NCBI GenBank assembly: GCA_964517765.1
Contig: CAZFEN010000005.1
Coordinates: 9,261-73,260 of the forward strand
Source: Hydromicrobium sp964517765
GTDB taxonomy: Bacteria; Actinomycetota; Humimicrobiia; Humimicrobiales; Humimicrobiaceae
Length of the DNA stretch: 64,000 nt
Direction: 5' to 3'
Part shown: positions 1-8,213 of the stretch, in pieces
How the letters are laid out: the number at the start of each line of letters is the position of its first letter
Position numbering within the stretch: position 1 is the stretch's first letter
Position numbers and translations under genes: made by a program
Notes under the pieces: generated by a model
The model's database searches: none
What the model saw: only the letters and a program-made list of their open reading frames with translations
What the model was told of the DNA's origin: nothing

Positions 1-394
1 CGATACAAAGCTTGATGTTGTTCTTTGTCCGAATGACAGTACTGCAATAGGTGTTATAGCAGCACTTGATAACGTTGGTTACGGAAGCGCAGATAAACCA
101 TATCCAGTAATAACCGGACAGGACTGTGACATAGCAAACGTACTTGCAATGATTGATGGTAAGCAATCGATGTCAGTGTTTAAAGACACGCGTACGCTGG
201 CTGCACAGGCAGTAGATATGGTAGATGCTATTATGAAGGGCGAGGAAGTCCCGGTAAACGATACAAGCACATATGACAACGGTGTTAAGATAGTTCCTTC
301 ATTCCTGTGCGTGCCCGTATTTGCAAATGCAGATAATTACAAAGAGATTCTGATTGATAGCGGATATTATACAGAAGATCAGCTTACGAAGTAA
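1..394 (+). CDS. Sugar ABC transporter substrate-binding protein, ChvE/XylF type (3' part only)
   Basis: The reading frame is open from base 2 and ends at the TAA at 392-394. Only the last ~130 residues are in the window. They fit the second lobe of a periplasmic-binding-protein-like sugar receptor: a 'CPNDSTAIGVIAAL' stretch typical of the ChvE/MglB/XylF family, then 'VITGQDCD' near the ligand-binding hinge, and a C-terminal 'DSGYYTEDQL' tail. The next two genes encode the matching GguA/XylG-type ATPase and GguB/XylH-type permease, so the three form one monosaccharide importer. The ligand cannot be told from this fragment; xylose, glucose, arabinose and galactose are all possible. The signal peptide and start lie outside the window. 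Confidence 0.85.
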   Translation, partial: DTKLDVVLCPNDSTAIGVIAALDNVGYGSADKPYPVITGQDCDIANVLAMIDGKQSMSVFKDTRTLAAQAVDMVDAIMKGEEVPVNDTSTYDNGVKIVPSFLCVPVFANADNYKEILIDSGYYTEDQLTK

Positions 395-431
395 TTAATG
401 GACAAAAAAGAGTAAGCTATTTCTTGTAAAG

Positions 432-472
432 ACTGCAGGTCGAATATTTAAAAAGAGTATTCGACCTGCAGT
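432..472 (+). terminator. Intercistronic hairpin after the binding-protein gene
   Basis: A perfect 15-bp inverted repeat (432-446 with 458-472) surrounds an 11-nt loop, 37 nt after the stop codon. It is followed by only a few T before an A-run, so it is probably a partial terminator or an mRNA 3'-end stabiliser. Such elements commonly let binding-protein genes be expressed above the ATPase and permease genes. That function is inferred; the stem is directly visible. Confidence 0.75.
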
Positions 473-504
473 TTAAAAAAACAATAAACAGGAGATCTTA
501 TTAA

Positions 505-2046
505 ATGCAATCAACGATTCTTGAGATGAAAAATATAACAAAGATTTTCCCTGGCGTTAAAGCGCTGGATAATGTGAACATGGATGTAGTTGAAGGGGAA
601 ATCCATGCTCTTGTAGGTGAAAACGGTGCAGGAAAATCTACGCTCATGAATGTTCTTTCCGGAATACATCCTTACGGTACTTATACAGGGAATATTATAT
701 ATTACGGCAAGGAGTGTCATTTTAAAACTATAAGAGACAGCGAGCATGTTGGAATTGTTATTATTCATCAGGAATTGGAAATGGTGCCGTATCTATCTAT
801 TGCTGAAAATATATTTCTGGGCAATGAACGGGCAAAGAATAAAATAATAGATTGGGATAGAACTCATTATGAGGCAAACCAGCTTTTAAAACGTGTGGGG
901 CTGAATGAAGATACGCAGAAACCAGTAAAGGATATTGGTGTCGGAAAGCAGCAGCTCGTTGAAATAGCAAAGGTACTTTCGAAAAAAGTCAAATTATTAA
1001 TACTTGATGAACCAACTGCAGCGCTGACTGATGAAGAATCCGAAAAACTTCTAAAACTATTACTTCAGTTCAAAGCAGAAGGCATAACATCAATAATGAT
1101 TTCACATAAGATACATGAAGTCTCCAAAATTGCAGACCGGATAACTATCTTACGCGATGGGGGCACTATAGAAACCCTAACAAAAGATATAGATGATATT
1201 GGAGAGGACAGGATAATAAAAGGAATGGTTGGCCGTCCGTTGACAGATAGATTCCCTAAACGTGTATCAAATATAGGAGAGGTAACTTTAGAGGTTAAAA
1301 ACTGGAATGTCTATGATCCTATGGTCGAAGGCAGGCAGGTAATAAAAAATGCAAGCATAAATGTTCGTAAAGGTGAAGTTGTTGGTATTGCCGGTCTGAT
1401 GGGTGCCGGGAGGACTGAATTTGTAATGAGTATTTTTGGAAAGGCATATGGCAGAAATATCTCCGGTCAAATAGTTTTAAACGGAAAAGAAATAAATCTT
1501 AAAAATATAAGAGCAGCTATAGATAACGGGATTGCATATTGTACGGAGGATAGAAAATCTGCGGGACTGGTGCTGATCAGTGACATAAAAACAAACCTGA
1601 CACTTGCCGGACTTAAAAAAATCAGTAAAAAAACAGTTATTGATCAAAACAAAGAAATAAGAATGGCAGAAGAATATGTTAAGAAACTTAAAATTAAAAC
1701 TTCTGGTTTAATGCAAAAAGCCGCTAATCTATCCGGTGGAAATCAGCAAAAACTTATACTTTCAAAATGGACATTTGTTGAACCTGAAATTCTGATACTG
1801 GACGAACCAACAAGAGGAATTGATGTTGGCGCAAAATATGAAATATACTTAATTATAAATGAACTGGTTTCTGAAGGTAAATCAGTGATTTTCATTTCTT
1901 CGGAGCTTCCTGAAATTATTGGTATGAGTGACCGTGTATTTGTCATGAATATGGGTCGCATAGTCGGCGAGCTTGAAGACAATGAAGCTACCCAGGAATC
2001 AATAATGAAATGTATAATGAAGAGTCAGAGTAAGGGAGTGCAATAA
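505..2046 (+). CDS. Sugar ABC transporter ATP-binding protein (MglA/XylG/GguA type, two ABC domains)
   Basis: This 513-residue cytoplasmic ATPase powers monosaccharide uptake. It has two tandem ABC domains. The first has Walker A GENGAGKST (residues 38-46) and Walker B LLILDEPTAAL. The second has a degenerate Walker A, GLMGAGRTE (~298), signature LSGGNQQ (~409) and ILILDEPTRG (~430). A degenerate second P-loop is normal for the MglA/XylG/RbsA family, and the length matches. An AGGAG-type ribosome site (AACAGGAGATC) lies ahead of the ATG at 505. The permease gene begins one base after the stop codon, so translation is probably coupled. Homology to GguA fits the ChvE-like receptor upstream; sugar specificity cannot be read from the ATPase. 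Confidence 0.93.
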   Translation: MQSTILEMKNITKIFPGVKALDNVNMDVVEGEIHALVGENGAGKSTLMNVLSGIHPYGTYTGNIIYYGKECHFKTIRDSEHVGIVIIHQELEMVPYLSIAENIFLGNERAKNKIIDWDRTHYEANQLLKRVGLNEDTQKPVKDIGVGKQQLVEIAKVLSKKVKLLILDEPTAALTDEESEKLLKLLLQFKAEGITSIMISHKIHEVSKIADRITILRDGGTIETLTKDIDDIGEDRIIKGMVGRPLTDRFPKRVSNIGEVTLEVKNWNVYDPMVEGRQVIKNASINVRKGEVVGIAGLMGAGRTEFVMSIFGKAYGRNISGQIVLNGKEINLKNIRAAIDNGIAYCTEDRKSAGLVLISDIKTNLTLAGLKKISKKTVIDQNKEIRMAEEYVKKLKIKTSGLMQKAANLSGGNQQKLILSKWTFVEPEILILDEPTRGIDVGAKYEIYLIINELVSEGKSVIFISSELPEIIGMSDRVFVMNMGRIVGELEDNEATQESIMKCIMKSQSKGVQ

Positions 2047-2047
2047 T

Positions 2048-3229
2048 ATGGCAAAATCTAAAATTGGCGATCTTTTTAAAAATAATATACGTCAGTATGC
2101 TATGATTATAGCACTTCTGGCAATTATTATTCTGTTCCAGATATTAACAAAAGGCATACTTCTATATCCGCAGAATGTAGCCAATCTCATACTGCAGAAT
2201 GGTTATGTAATAATACTTGCCATCGGCATGATGTTATGTATACTTACGGGCGGAAATATTGACCTTTCGGTCGGTTCAATAGTTGCTTTTACCGGTGCAA
2301 TAGCAGGATCATTAATAATCGGGATGAAAATGGATGTATGGCTGGCTGTATTAATTACCATTGTTGCCGGTTTTATTATTGGCGCATGGCAGGGATACTG
2401 GATTGCATATATCAGGGTACCCCCATTTATTGCCACACTTGCAGGCATGCTTATATTCAGAGGACTTACAAACGCCATACTAAGGGGTCTTACCCTTGCT
2501 CCGTTTCCGGATAGCTACCTTGTTTTAACTGCTGGTTTTGTAAATGATATATTTAATTTTCCTGATTTAAAACTCAATATTACGTCCCTTGTGGCGGGTG
2601 TAATAATTATAATTGCTTATATTTTCTTTTCAATTAAAGGTCGTATAAATAAGAGGAAGTATAATTTTGAAGTTACTTCACTACCTTTATTTATACTTCA
2701 GGTTCTTATAATCTCTTCCGTTATTATGGTATTTTTCTACTGGCTGGCCCGTTACAAAGGTATGCCGACTGTCCTGGTTCTAATTGGTATACTTATTATT
2801 GCATATACATTCGTAACACAGAATACGGTATTTGGAAGATATATATATGCAATGGGTGGGAACCAAACAGCAGCACGTCTTTCGGGTATCGATACTAAAA
2901 AAGTCTTATTTTGGGTGTATTTGAATATGGGCGTACTGGCTACAATAACAGGTATTGTATTTTCCGCACGTCTTAATGCTGCTTCCCCGGTTGCAGGACA
3001 AAATATGGAACTGGACGCCATTGGTGCATGTTTTATAGGCGGCGCCTCTGCTTCAGGAGGAGTGGGTACTATTATTGGAGCTTTGGTAGGTGCCCTGGTT
3101 ATGGGTGTATTAAACAATGGAATGTCTATAATCGGAGTGGGTATTGAATGGCAGGCGGTCATTAAAGGAATGGTATTACTCGCAGCAGTTGGATTTGATG
3201 TGTTCTCAAAATCCAGGTCCAGAGCTTAA
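2048..3229 (+). CDS. Sugar ABC transporter permease (XylH/GguB type)
   Basis: This is a 393-residue integral membrane protein with about ten hydrophobic segments, of the BPD_transp_2 family (XylH, GguB, RbsC). Conserved family stretches are visible: 'LTGGNIDLSVGS' near residue 68, 'VPPFIATLAGM' near 125, 'GGNQTAARLSGI' near 275, and the C-terminal 'GGVGTIIGALVGALVMG'. The XylH/GguB members are longer than RbsC because of an extra central segment, and that extra segment is present here. It would form the homodimeric channel for the ATPase and binding protein encoded just upstream. It is the last gene of this operon; no strong terminator is seen after it. Confidence 0.92.
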   Translation: MAKSKIGDLFKNNIRQYAMIIALLAIIILFQILTKGILLYPQNVANLILQNGYVIILAIGMMLCILTGGNIDLSVGSIVAFTGAIAGSLIIGMKMDVWLAVLITIVAGFIIGAWQGYWIAYIRVPPFIATLAGMLIFRGLTNAILRGLTLAPFPDSYLVLTAGFVNDIFNFPDLKLNITSLVAGVIIIIAYIFFSIKGRINKRKYNFEVTSLPLFILQVLIISSVIMVFFYWLARYKGMPTVLVLIGILIIAYTFVTQNTVFGRYIYAMGGNQTAARLSGIDTKKVLFWVYLNMGVLATITGIVFSARLNAASPVAGQNMELDAIGACFIGGASASGGVGTIIGALVGALVMGVLNNGMSIIGVGIEWQAVIKGMVLLAAVGFDVFSKSRSRA

Positions 3230-3374
3230 TTTTATACAGGTAAAAATTGCTAGGATCTCTTATATCTTTTATCAGAAAAAAATAGATTTTTAACCTTGAA
3301 ATTACGTGTTTTCTCTAAAGGCCTGGTTTTTTAAATATATATGATTAAATAGACAAATAAGTTATGTAATTGGC

Positions 3375-3403
3375 TTGACTAAACGATTTTTTAATCTTAT
3401 AAT
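3375..3403 (+). promoter_or_regulatory. Sigma-70-type promoter of the ROK regulator gene
   Basis: TTGACT (3375-3380) and a perfect TATAAT (3398-3403) are separated by exactly 17 bp. Transcription would start near 3410, leaving a ~62-nt leader before the ATG at 3472. No other strong promoter is visible in the 242-bp gap. Confidence 0.7.
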
Positions 3404-3471
3404 GAAAATTCAAGTTAATTAGTATAAAAAAATAATTTACTCGAACAAAACTTTTTAAAAACTTCTATCTT

Positions 3472-4686
3472 ATGATTTCTATAAAGAAACAACAAACTCT
3501 TAAACAGGCAAACAGGAAAGCAATATTAAATGTTCTTCGCAATTCCGGAGAAATATCGGTAGCTGATCTTTCCAAGAAGGTCAATTTAAGCAAGCAGACA
3601 CTGATGAAAATAATGAATTATTATACCAGAAATGGAATGGTTATTATTACAGGGAAGGGAAATTCTACAGAAGAGGGTGGTAAGAAACCCAATATTTATA
3701 AGTTCAATACAGACGGTGGTTACGCAATTGGCATGGCTATATCGGCAAATAAATTATTTTCTATAATTACTGATTTGAAAAGTAAAATTCTGGATGAAAT
3801 TTCAGTAGTTCTGGAAGCTGATGAAGAGTTTGACAGTATTCTACAGAAAATAATTGATTCATATAATTATCTTACAAAAAATCCGGAAATTAAAAAAGAG
3901 AGAATTATCGGTCTGGCAATTGGGGCCTACGGTATAACTGATTTCACTCAAGGGAAAGTTATTTTTTCACCACATTTTCCATCATGGGGTAAAGATTTAA
4001 TGCTGAAAGAAAAAATAATGGAACGAATACCAGAGAATATTCCGGTAATGGTTGATAATCATTCAAGGTTCCAGGTTTTTGCTGAAAAAATTTTAGGTCT
4101 GGCTAAAGATAAAAACAATGTTGTTGCCTTACAGGCAGGAAAAGGGCTGGTAGCAGGAGTGATAATAGAAAATGAAATCAAAAGGGGTAATCATTTTTTA
4201 ATTGGGGAAATAGGGCACATGATAATAGATCACGAAGGAAGAGAAATATGTTCTTGTGGAGGTAAGGGCTGTTTTGAAGCAATGGTGTCAACCCGTAGAA
4301 TATTAAGAATGGCTAAAGAAAAGTATAAAGAATATCCTGATTCCATAATTTTTAATAATAATGGTCCTGATGGCATAGATATCTATGATGTATTTGATGC
4401 ATCAAATAAAGGGGATACACTTGCACTGTATCTTATGAATGACATAATTAACTGGTTTGGAATTGGGATATCTAATATTATTCTTATGTATGATCCGCAG
4501 GTTATGATTATTCAGGGCATCTTTACAAAAGCAGGGAAATATTTTATTGAAAATTTAAGAAAAAAGATTAATAAAATTTCCTTATTTTCCATAAAAAGAG
4601 AAACTGAAATTAAATATTCCGAGCTTGAGGATAAAGCAGGTGTGCTGGGAGCAGCATCTTTTGTTCTTTCCAGATATTTTGAATAG
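3472..4686 (+). CDS. ROK-family transcriptional regulator (NagC/XylR-like)
   Basis: This is a 404-residue sugar-responsive repressor. An N-terminal winged helix-turn-helix (about residues 8-70, with 'ADLSKKVNLSKQTLMK' as the recognition region) is fused to a ROK sugar-kinase-like domain. The ROK zinc site is clear: H249 plus the C-x-C-x4-C motif 'CSCGGKGC' (C260, C262, C267). The kinase catalytic Asp region reads 'VDNHSR', so this is a regulator and not a kinase. It sits between two sugar transporters and has its own promoter, so it probably represses one or both in response to an imported sugar or its phosphate. No clear Shine-Dalgarno precedes the ATG at 3472, so the start is uncertain by a few codons. 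Confidence 0.9.
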   Translation: MISIKKQQTLKQANRKAILNVLRNSGEISVADLSKKVNLSKQTLMKIMNYYTRNGMVIITGKGNSTEEGGKKPNIYKFNTDGGYAIGMAISANKLFSIITDLKSKILDEISVVLEADEEFDSILQKIIDSYNYLTKNPEIKKERIIGLAIGAYGITDFTQGKVIFSPHFPSWGKDLMLKEKIMERIPENIPVMVDNHSRFQVFAEKILGLAKDKNNVVALQAGKGLVAGVIIENEIKRGNHFLIGEIGHMIIDHEGREICSCGGKGCFEAMVSTRRILRMAKEKYKEYPDSIIFNNNGPDGIDIYDVFDASNKGDTLALYLMNDIINWFGIGISNIILMYDPQVMIIQGIFTKAGKYFIENLRKKINKISLFSIKRETEIKYSELEDKAGVLGAASFVLSRYFE

Positions 4687-4730
4687 ATTTCAAATTTAAT
4701 ATAAATTATCAAAAGAGAAGGGGGGTACTT

Positions 4731-4832
4731 ATGAAAAAACATGGGATTTGCCTAAAGCCCTTTACAGGCTTAATCTTAAACAAATCCCGGATTAATTTTT
4801 ATCAAAAAAGAAATTTTGTTAAAAGGAGATGA
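4731..4832 (+). CDS. Possible 33-residue leader peptide upstream of the binding-protein gene
   Basis: An ATG at 4731 follows a G-rich AAGGGGGG ribosome-site-like stretch. It opens a 33-codon basic ORF ending at 4832, six bases before the proposed TTG start of the next gene. The ORF spans a stem-loop (4743-4788) and its last codons contain the next gene's ribosome site. It could be a translated leader that couples into the transporter gene, or chance. The peptide resembles nothing I recognise. Confidence 0.2.
   Translation: MKKHGICLKPFTGLILNKSRINFYQKRNFVKRR
4743..4788 (+). terminator. Stem-loop in the leader of the second sugar transporter
   Basis: GGGATTTG (4743-4750) pairs with CAAATCCC (4781-4788). 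A nested AAGCC/GGCTT pair (4755-4759 with 4767-4771) extends it. A short T-run follows at 4796-4800. It may terminate the ROK transcript or act as a leader attenuator for the transporter operon. The outer stem is only 8 bp. Confidence 0.4.
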
Positions 4833-4837
4833 GACAA

Positions 4838-6184
4838 TTGAAAAAAATATTAATTCTTACTTTGATTGCAGCTTTCATGATTTCAATGTTGTTTCTTGGA
4901 ACTTCCTGCAAAGAAGAAGAAGCAGCAGCTGAAGAAGAAGTTGTAGCCGAAGAAGAAGAAGTTGCAGAAGAAGAAGAAGTAGTAGTAGCCGAGCCAGTTA
5001 CTGTTACCTGGTGGCACATACAGACTGAAACAACCCAGGCAGCTTTATGGCAGGATTACGCTGACATGTATATGGCTGAGAATCCAAATGTTACTGTTGA
5101 GGTTACAGTTTTGGAGAACGAAAACTTCAAGGCCAAACTGACTACAACTATGCAGACCGGCGAAGTACCTGATATTTTCCAGAGCTGGGGTGGTGGAACA
5201 ATGAATGATCAGGCCGAAGCTGGATTACTGAAAGACATTACAGCATTTCTTGATGCAGATGGATGGCGTGATACATTCTCACCAGGTGCTCTGGGTGTTT
5301 ATGCCTATAACGGAGTAAACTACGGTGTACCAAGAGATATGGGAATGGTTGGCTTCTGGTATAATACGGAAATATTTGCTGATGCAGGAATTGATAGTCC
5401 ACCTGCCACCTGGACGGAGCTTCTTGAAGATGTCCAGACATTAAAAGATGCAGGTATTACTCCAATTTCTGTTGGCGCTGGAGATAAATGGCCAGCTGCT
5501 TTCTGGTGGGAATATCTTTGCGTACGTATTGGCGGCCAGGCAGCTTTTCTCGCAGCTGAATCAAGAGAAGGTTCCTTCACCGATGCTCCATTTGTAGAAG
5601 CAGGAGAAAAGATTCTTGAACTGGTTGATATGGATGCTTTCCAGGACGGTTTTCTTGCTTCAACATGGGGTGATGAAGCTACCCTTATGGGTAATAGCGA
5701 AGCAGCCATGGACCTTATGGGACAATGGGCCCCCGGTTCATTCAGAGAAAACAGCGCTGATGGCACGGGACTGGATGGTAAAATAGGATGGTTCCCATTC
5801 CCGATGGTTGAAGGTGGAGCAGGCGGCGCAAGTGATGGATTAGGCGGAGGCAATGGATTCGTAGTTGGTAAAGACGCCCCTGATGAAGCTGTAGATTTTC
5901 TGAAATTTATAAGCAGTGTGGAGTGCCAGACGGCACAGGCTGAAATAGGTATGTCCGTACCTGTTGTAACAGGTGCTGAAGTTGGACTGACTGATCCGAC
6001 ACTTCTGATGGTTCAACAGGGTGCAGCAGCTGCTGAATATTTCCAGCTGTACTATGATCAGTACCTTCCACCGGCAATGGGTTCTGTAGTAAATGATGCT
6101 GTTCAGGCAATTTTTGGAGGTGCAATGACACCATTAGAAGCTGCTCAGATGGTTGAAGACTCGGCTGCAGTAGAATTGCAGTAA
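4838..6184 (+). CDS. Carbohydrate ABC transporter substrate-binding lipoprotein (family 1)
   Basis: This extracellular receptor (~448 residues) belongs to the family 1 solute-binding proteins (MalE/MsmE/raffinose type). It has a signal peptide with a Cys after 'LGTS', a relaxed lipobox that suggests lipid anchoring, then a very acidic Glu/Ala/Val tether of ~30 residues before the mature fold starts at 'VTVTWWH'. Family features include 'PDIFQSWGGG', 'YGVPRDMGMVGFWYN' and the late 'VGKDAPDEAVDFLKFI'. I place the start at TTG 4838, because AAAAGGAG (4821-4828) lies at proper distance from it. The in-frame ATG at 4829 directly abuts that ribosome site. Two permease genes follow. Typical ligands are oligosaccharides, which fits the downstream GH3 enzyme. 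Confidence 0.9.
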   Translation: MKKILILTLIAAFMISMLFLGTSCKEEEAAAEEEVVAEEEEVAEEEEVVVAEPVTVTWWHIQTETTQAALWQDYADMYMAENPNVTVEVTVLENENFKAKLTTTMQTGEVPDIFQSWGGGTMNDQAEAGLLKDITAFLDADGWRDTFSPGALGVYAYNGVNYGVPRDMGMVGFWYNTEIFADAGIDSPPATWTELLEDVQTLKDAGITPISVGAGDKWPAAFWWEYLCVRIGGQAAFLAAESREGSFTDAPFVEAGEKILELVDMDAFQDGFLASTWGDEATLMGNSEAAMDLMGQWAPGSFRENSADGTGLDGKIGWFPFPMVEGGAGGASDGLGGGNGFVVGKDAPDEAVDFLKFISSVECQTAQAEIGMSVPVVTGAEVGLTDPTLLMVQQGAAAAEYFQLYYDQYLPPAMGSVVNDAVQAIFGGAMTPLEAAQMVEDSAAVELQ

Positions 6185-6208
6185 TAAATTTCTGAGTCTA
6201 TATTTGAA

Positions 6209-6239
6209 AATGGGATTGGGCTTAATGCCCAATCCCATT
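6209..6239 (+). terminator. Intercistronic hairpin after the second binding-protein gene
   Basis: A perfect 13-bp stem (6209-6221 with 6227-6239) has a 5-nt loop, starts 24 nt after the stop codon and is followed by an A-rich stretch. It occupies the same place as the 432-472 hairpin in the first transporter operon. It probably lowers read-through or protects the binding-protein mRNA. Confidence 0.75.
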
Positions 6240-6285
6240 AAATAAAAAAATATTAATAATTTTAATAAAAGATAGTATTATGTGT

Positions 6286-6292
6286 AAGGAGG
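6286..6292 (+). promoter_or_regulatory. Strong ribosome binding site that points to an ATA start codon
   Basis: AAGGAGG, a full Shine-Dalgarno match, lies 6 nt before ATA at 6299. No ATG, GTG or TTG is in frame near it. The next in-frame ATG is at 6452, inside the conserved protein. Confidence 0.75.
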
Positions 6293-6298
6293 CTCAAA

Positions 6299-7207
6299 AT
6301 AGAATCAACAAAGAGAATAAAACCCGGTGGTTTTAGTGTTGATAGAATAAAAATTTTTTTATTTTTAATTCCAGCTGCTACACTTATACTTGTTTTCCTG
6401 GTTATTCCGATATTCCAATCTGGCTATTACAGTTTTTTTAACTGGAACGGAATGGGACCTGCAGAAGATTTTATAGGAATGGCAAATTTTAAAACCTTAT
6501 TTACCGATAAAATCTTTCTTAAGGCTGTAGCTAATAGTTTTATTATTGTTGCGCTATCATTATTCATACAGCTCCCAATGGGCTTATTTCTGGCTATTTT
6601 GTTTGGACGCGGATTAAGGGGCCGTGCTTTTTTTAGAACGATCTTTTTCCTACCATATGTTTTCTCAGAAGCTATAGTTGCTGTTATGTGGCGGATTCTT
6701 TACAATCCAGAACCAAGCAGAGGTTTTATAAATGCAGTTTTTCAGGCATTTGGGTGGGAAACCCAGGCATGGTTGGGAAACACAGACCTTGTTCTTTTTT
6801 CAATATTTATTGTGCTTACGTGGAAATATATTGGATTTCATATGCTTTTATATATAACAGGTCTGCAAAACATCCCGAAAGATGTTGAAGAAGCAGCTTT
6901 GATCGATGGTGTAAACAAACGGCAGATGTTAACATATATAACCTTACCATTATTAAGCGGCACGATAAGAACATCGGTATATTTATCAGTTCTTGGTTCA
7001 CTGCAGGTATATGCAATAGTATGGATTATGACCAAGGGTGGTCCGGTTAATGCAAGCGAGATTCTATCAACATACATGTACCGCTTTAGTTTTGTGCGGT
7101 TCCAACTTGGTTACGGTGCAGCTGTGGCAATAATAATGTTAATTATTGCACTTATTTTTTCTATAACATACATGAGTTTTGTGCGCAGAACAGAACATAT
7201 AGTATAG
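6299..7207 (+). CDS. Carbohydrate ABC transporter permease (MsmF/LacF/MalF-like), apparent ATA start
   Basis: This inner-membrane permease is one half of the channel for the oligosaccharide importer. The frame from ATA 6299 gives 302 residues, the usual length. It begins with a short basic N-terminus and a first membrane helix (~residues 20-42, around 'FLIPAATLILVFLV'), which is standard for the family. Starting at the first ATG (6452) would delete that helix and 51 residues. The EAA loop 'EEAALIDGVNKRQML', which contacts the ATPase, is present about 90 residues before the end. The ribosome site at 6286-6292 is ideally spaced for ATA 6299. No ATPase gene is in this operon, so an MsmK/MalK-type ATPase elsewhere must energise it. 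Confidence 0.88.
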   Translation: MESTKRIKPGGFSVDRIKIFLFLIPAATLILVFLVIPIFQSGYYSFFNWNGMGPAEDFIGMANFKTLFTDKIFLKAVANSFIIVALSLFIQLPMGLFLAILFGRGLRGRAFFRTIFFLPYVFSEAIVAVMWRILYNPEPSRGFINAVFQAFGWETQAWLGNTDLVLFSIFIVLTWKYIGFHMLLYITGLQNIPKDVEEAALIDGVNKRQMLTYITLPLLSGTIRTSVYLSVLGSLQVYAIVWIMTKGGPVNASEILSTYMYRFSFVRFQLGYGAAVAIIMLIIALIFSITYMSFVRRTEHIV

Positions 7208-7220
7208 AAAGGATTGATTT

Positions 7221-8078
7221 ATGTCATATGACGGTACAAAAAAAAGTACAAATTTTAAAAATATAATTCTGGTAACATTAAAATATGTTGTTCTCATATC
7301 GGCTCTACTTTTTATTATTGTTCCGATAATAATTATTATATTTGGCGGATTAAAAACACGTGGTGAATTTTATACTATTCCTTATATTCCCCCCATACCG
7401 CCTAGATGGGGAAATATTGCGAGTATTTTAAATATGCCGGTTTTCTGGTATATGTTGCGTAATAGTGTGGTGGTAACAGTCACAGGCACGGTCATAGTAA
7501 TAGTCGTTGCTTCAATGTCAGCTTTTGTATTTGCCCGTATGAATTTTAAAAGGAAGGGCGCTTTATTTCAATTTTTTACTCTCGGTCTAATGTTTCCGGC
7601 TACCGTGGCTATTTTACCGATTTTCCTTATAATAAGACAGCTAGGTTTACAAAATAATCTGATAGGGGTAATACTTGTCCTGGCGACATTCCAGGTTTCT
7701 ATGTCAACCGTAATCCTTCGCAATTTTTTTATGGAAGTTCCTTCAGAACTTCATGATGCCGCACTCATAGATGGGTGCAATACAATAGGATTTTTCAGGA
7801 GAATACTGCTCCCACTGGCAAAGCCATCACTGGCTGCAGTGGCGTCTTTATCTGTGGTTAATATATGGAATGATTTGCTGGTAGCACTGGTTCTGCTAGA
7901 TTCAGAAAAGTTATGGACATTGCAGCTTGGAACAATGCAATTTCAGGGTCAGTATGGGCAGGATTTATCTCTGGTGTCGGCGTTTCTTATTTTAGCAGCT
8001 GTACCTGCCGTAATATTTTACATATTTGCCCAGCGTCATATTGTTTCAGGATTAACCGCAGGTTCAATAAAAGGTTAA
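7221..8078 (+). CDS. Carbohydrate ABC transporter permease (MsmG/LacG/MalG-like)
   Basis: This 285-residue partner permease has about six membrane helices and the EAA motif 'HDAALIDGCNTIGFFRR' about 95 residues before its end. The C-terminus 'VSGLTAGSIKG' is the typical MalG/MsmG ending. AAAGGA stands ahead of the ATG at 7221, 13 bases after the previous stop. With the 6299 permease and the lipoprotein receptor it forms a CUT1-type oligosaccharide importer. A 135-nt spacer separates it from the proposed start of the GH3 gene; that spacer contains a GTTATTCA direct repeat near 8110 but no terminator. Confidence 0.93.
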   Translation: MSYDGTKKSTNFKNIILVTLKYVVLISALLFIIVPIIIIIFGGLKTRGEFYTIPYIPPIPPRWGNIASILNMPVFWYMLRNSVVVTVTGTVIVIVVASMSAFVFARMNFKRKGALFQFFTLGLMFPATVAILPIFLIIRQLGLQNNLIGVILVLATFQVSMSTVILRNFFMEVPSELHDAALIDGCNTIGFFRRILLPLAKPSLAAVASLSVVNIWNDLLVALVLLDSEKLWTLQLGTMQFQGQYGQDLSLVSAFLILAAVPAVIFYIFAQRHIVSGLTAGSIKG

Positions 8079-8198
8079 TTATATAGAAATATCATTAAAT
8101 ATAAGGTTATTCACAAGTTATTCAAATTTTAAGAAAATCCATAAAATATTGAATCCTATATTCCTGATAATAATTATTTTTTTATATAAAATTTACAT

Positions 8199-8205
8199 GA
8201 AAGGA
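8199..8205 (+). promoter_or_regulatory. Ribosome binding site for a proposed upstream start of the GH3 gene
   Basis: GAAAGGA lies 8 nt before an in-frame ATA at 8214. No canonical start codon exists in frame between the stop at 8187-8189 and ATG 8301. ATG 8301 has no Shine-Dalgarno and lies inside the conserved GH3 N-terminus. Confidence 0.45.
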
Positions 8206-8213
8206 ATCATAAG

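Noticed and set aside
5320..5853. 177-codon minus-strand ORF opposite the receptor lipoprotein gene
   Set aside because: It is the antisense of a clear family 1 binding protein and has a Pro/Ser-rich shadow composition.
6280..6336. ATG 6280 as start of the permease gene
   Set aside because: It is in another frame, contains the Shine-Dalgarno itself and ends at a TAG after 18 codons.
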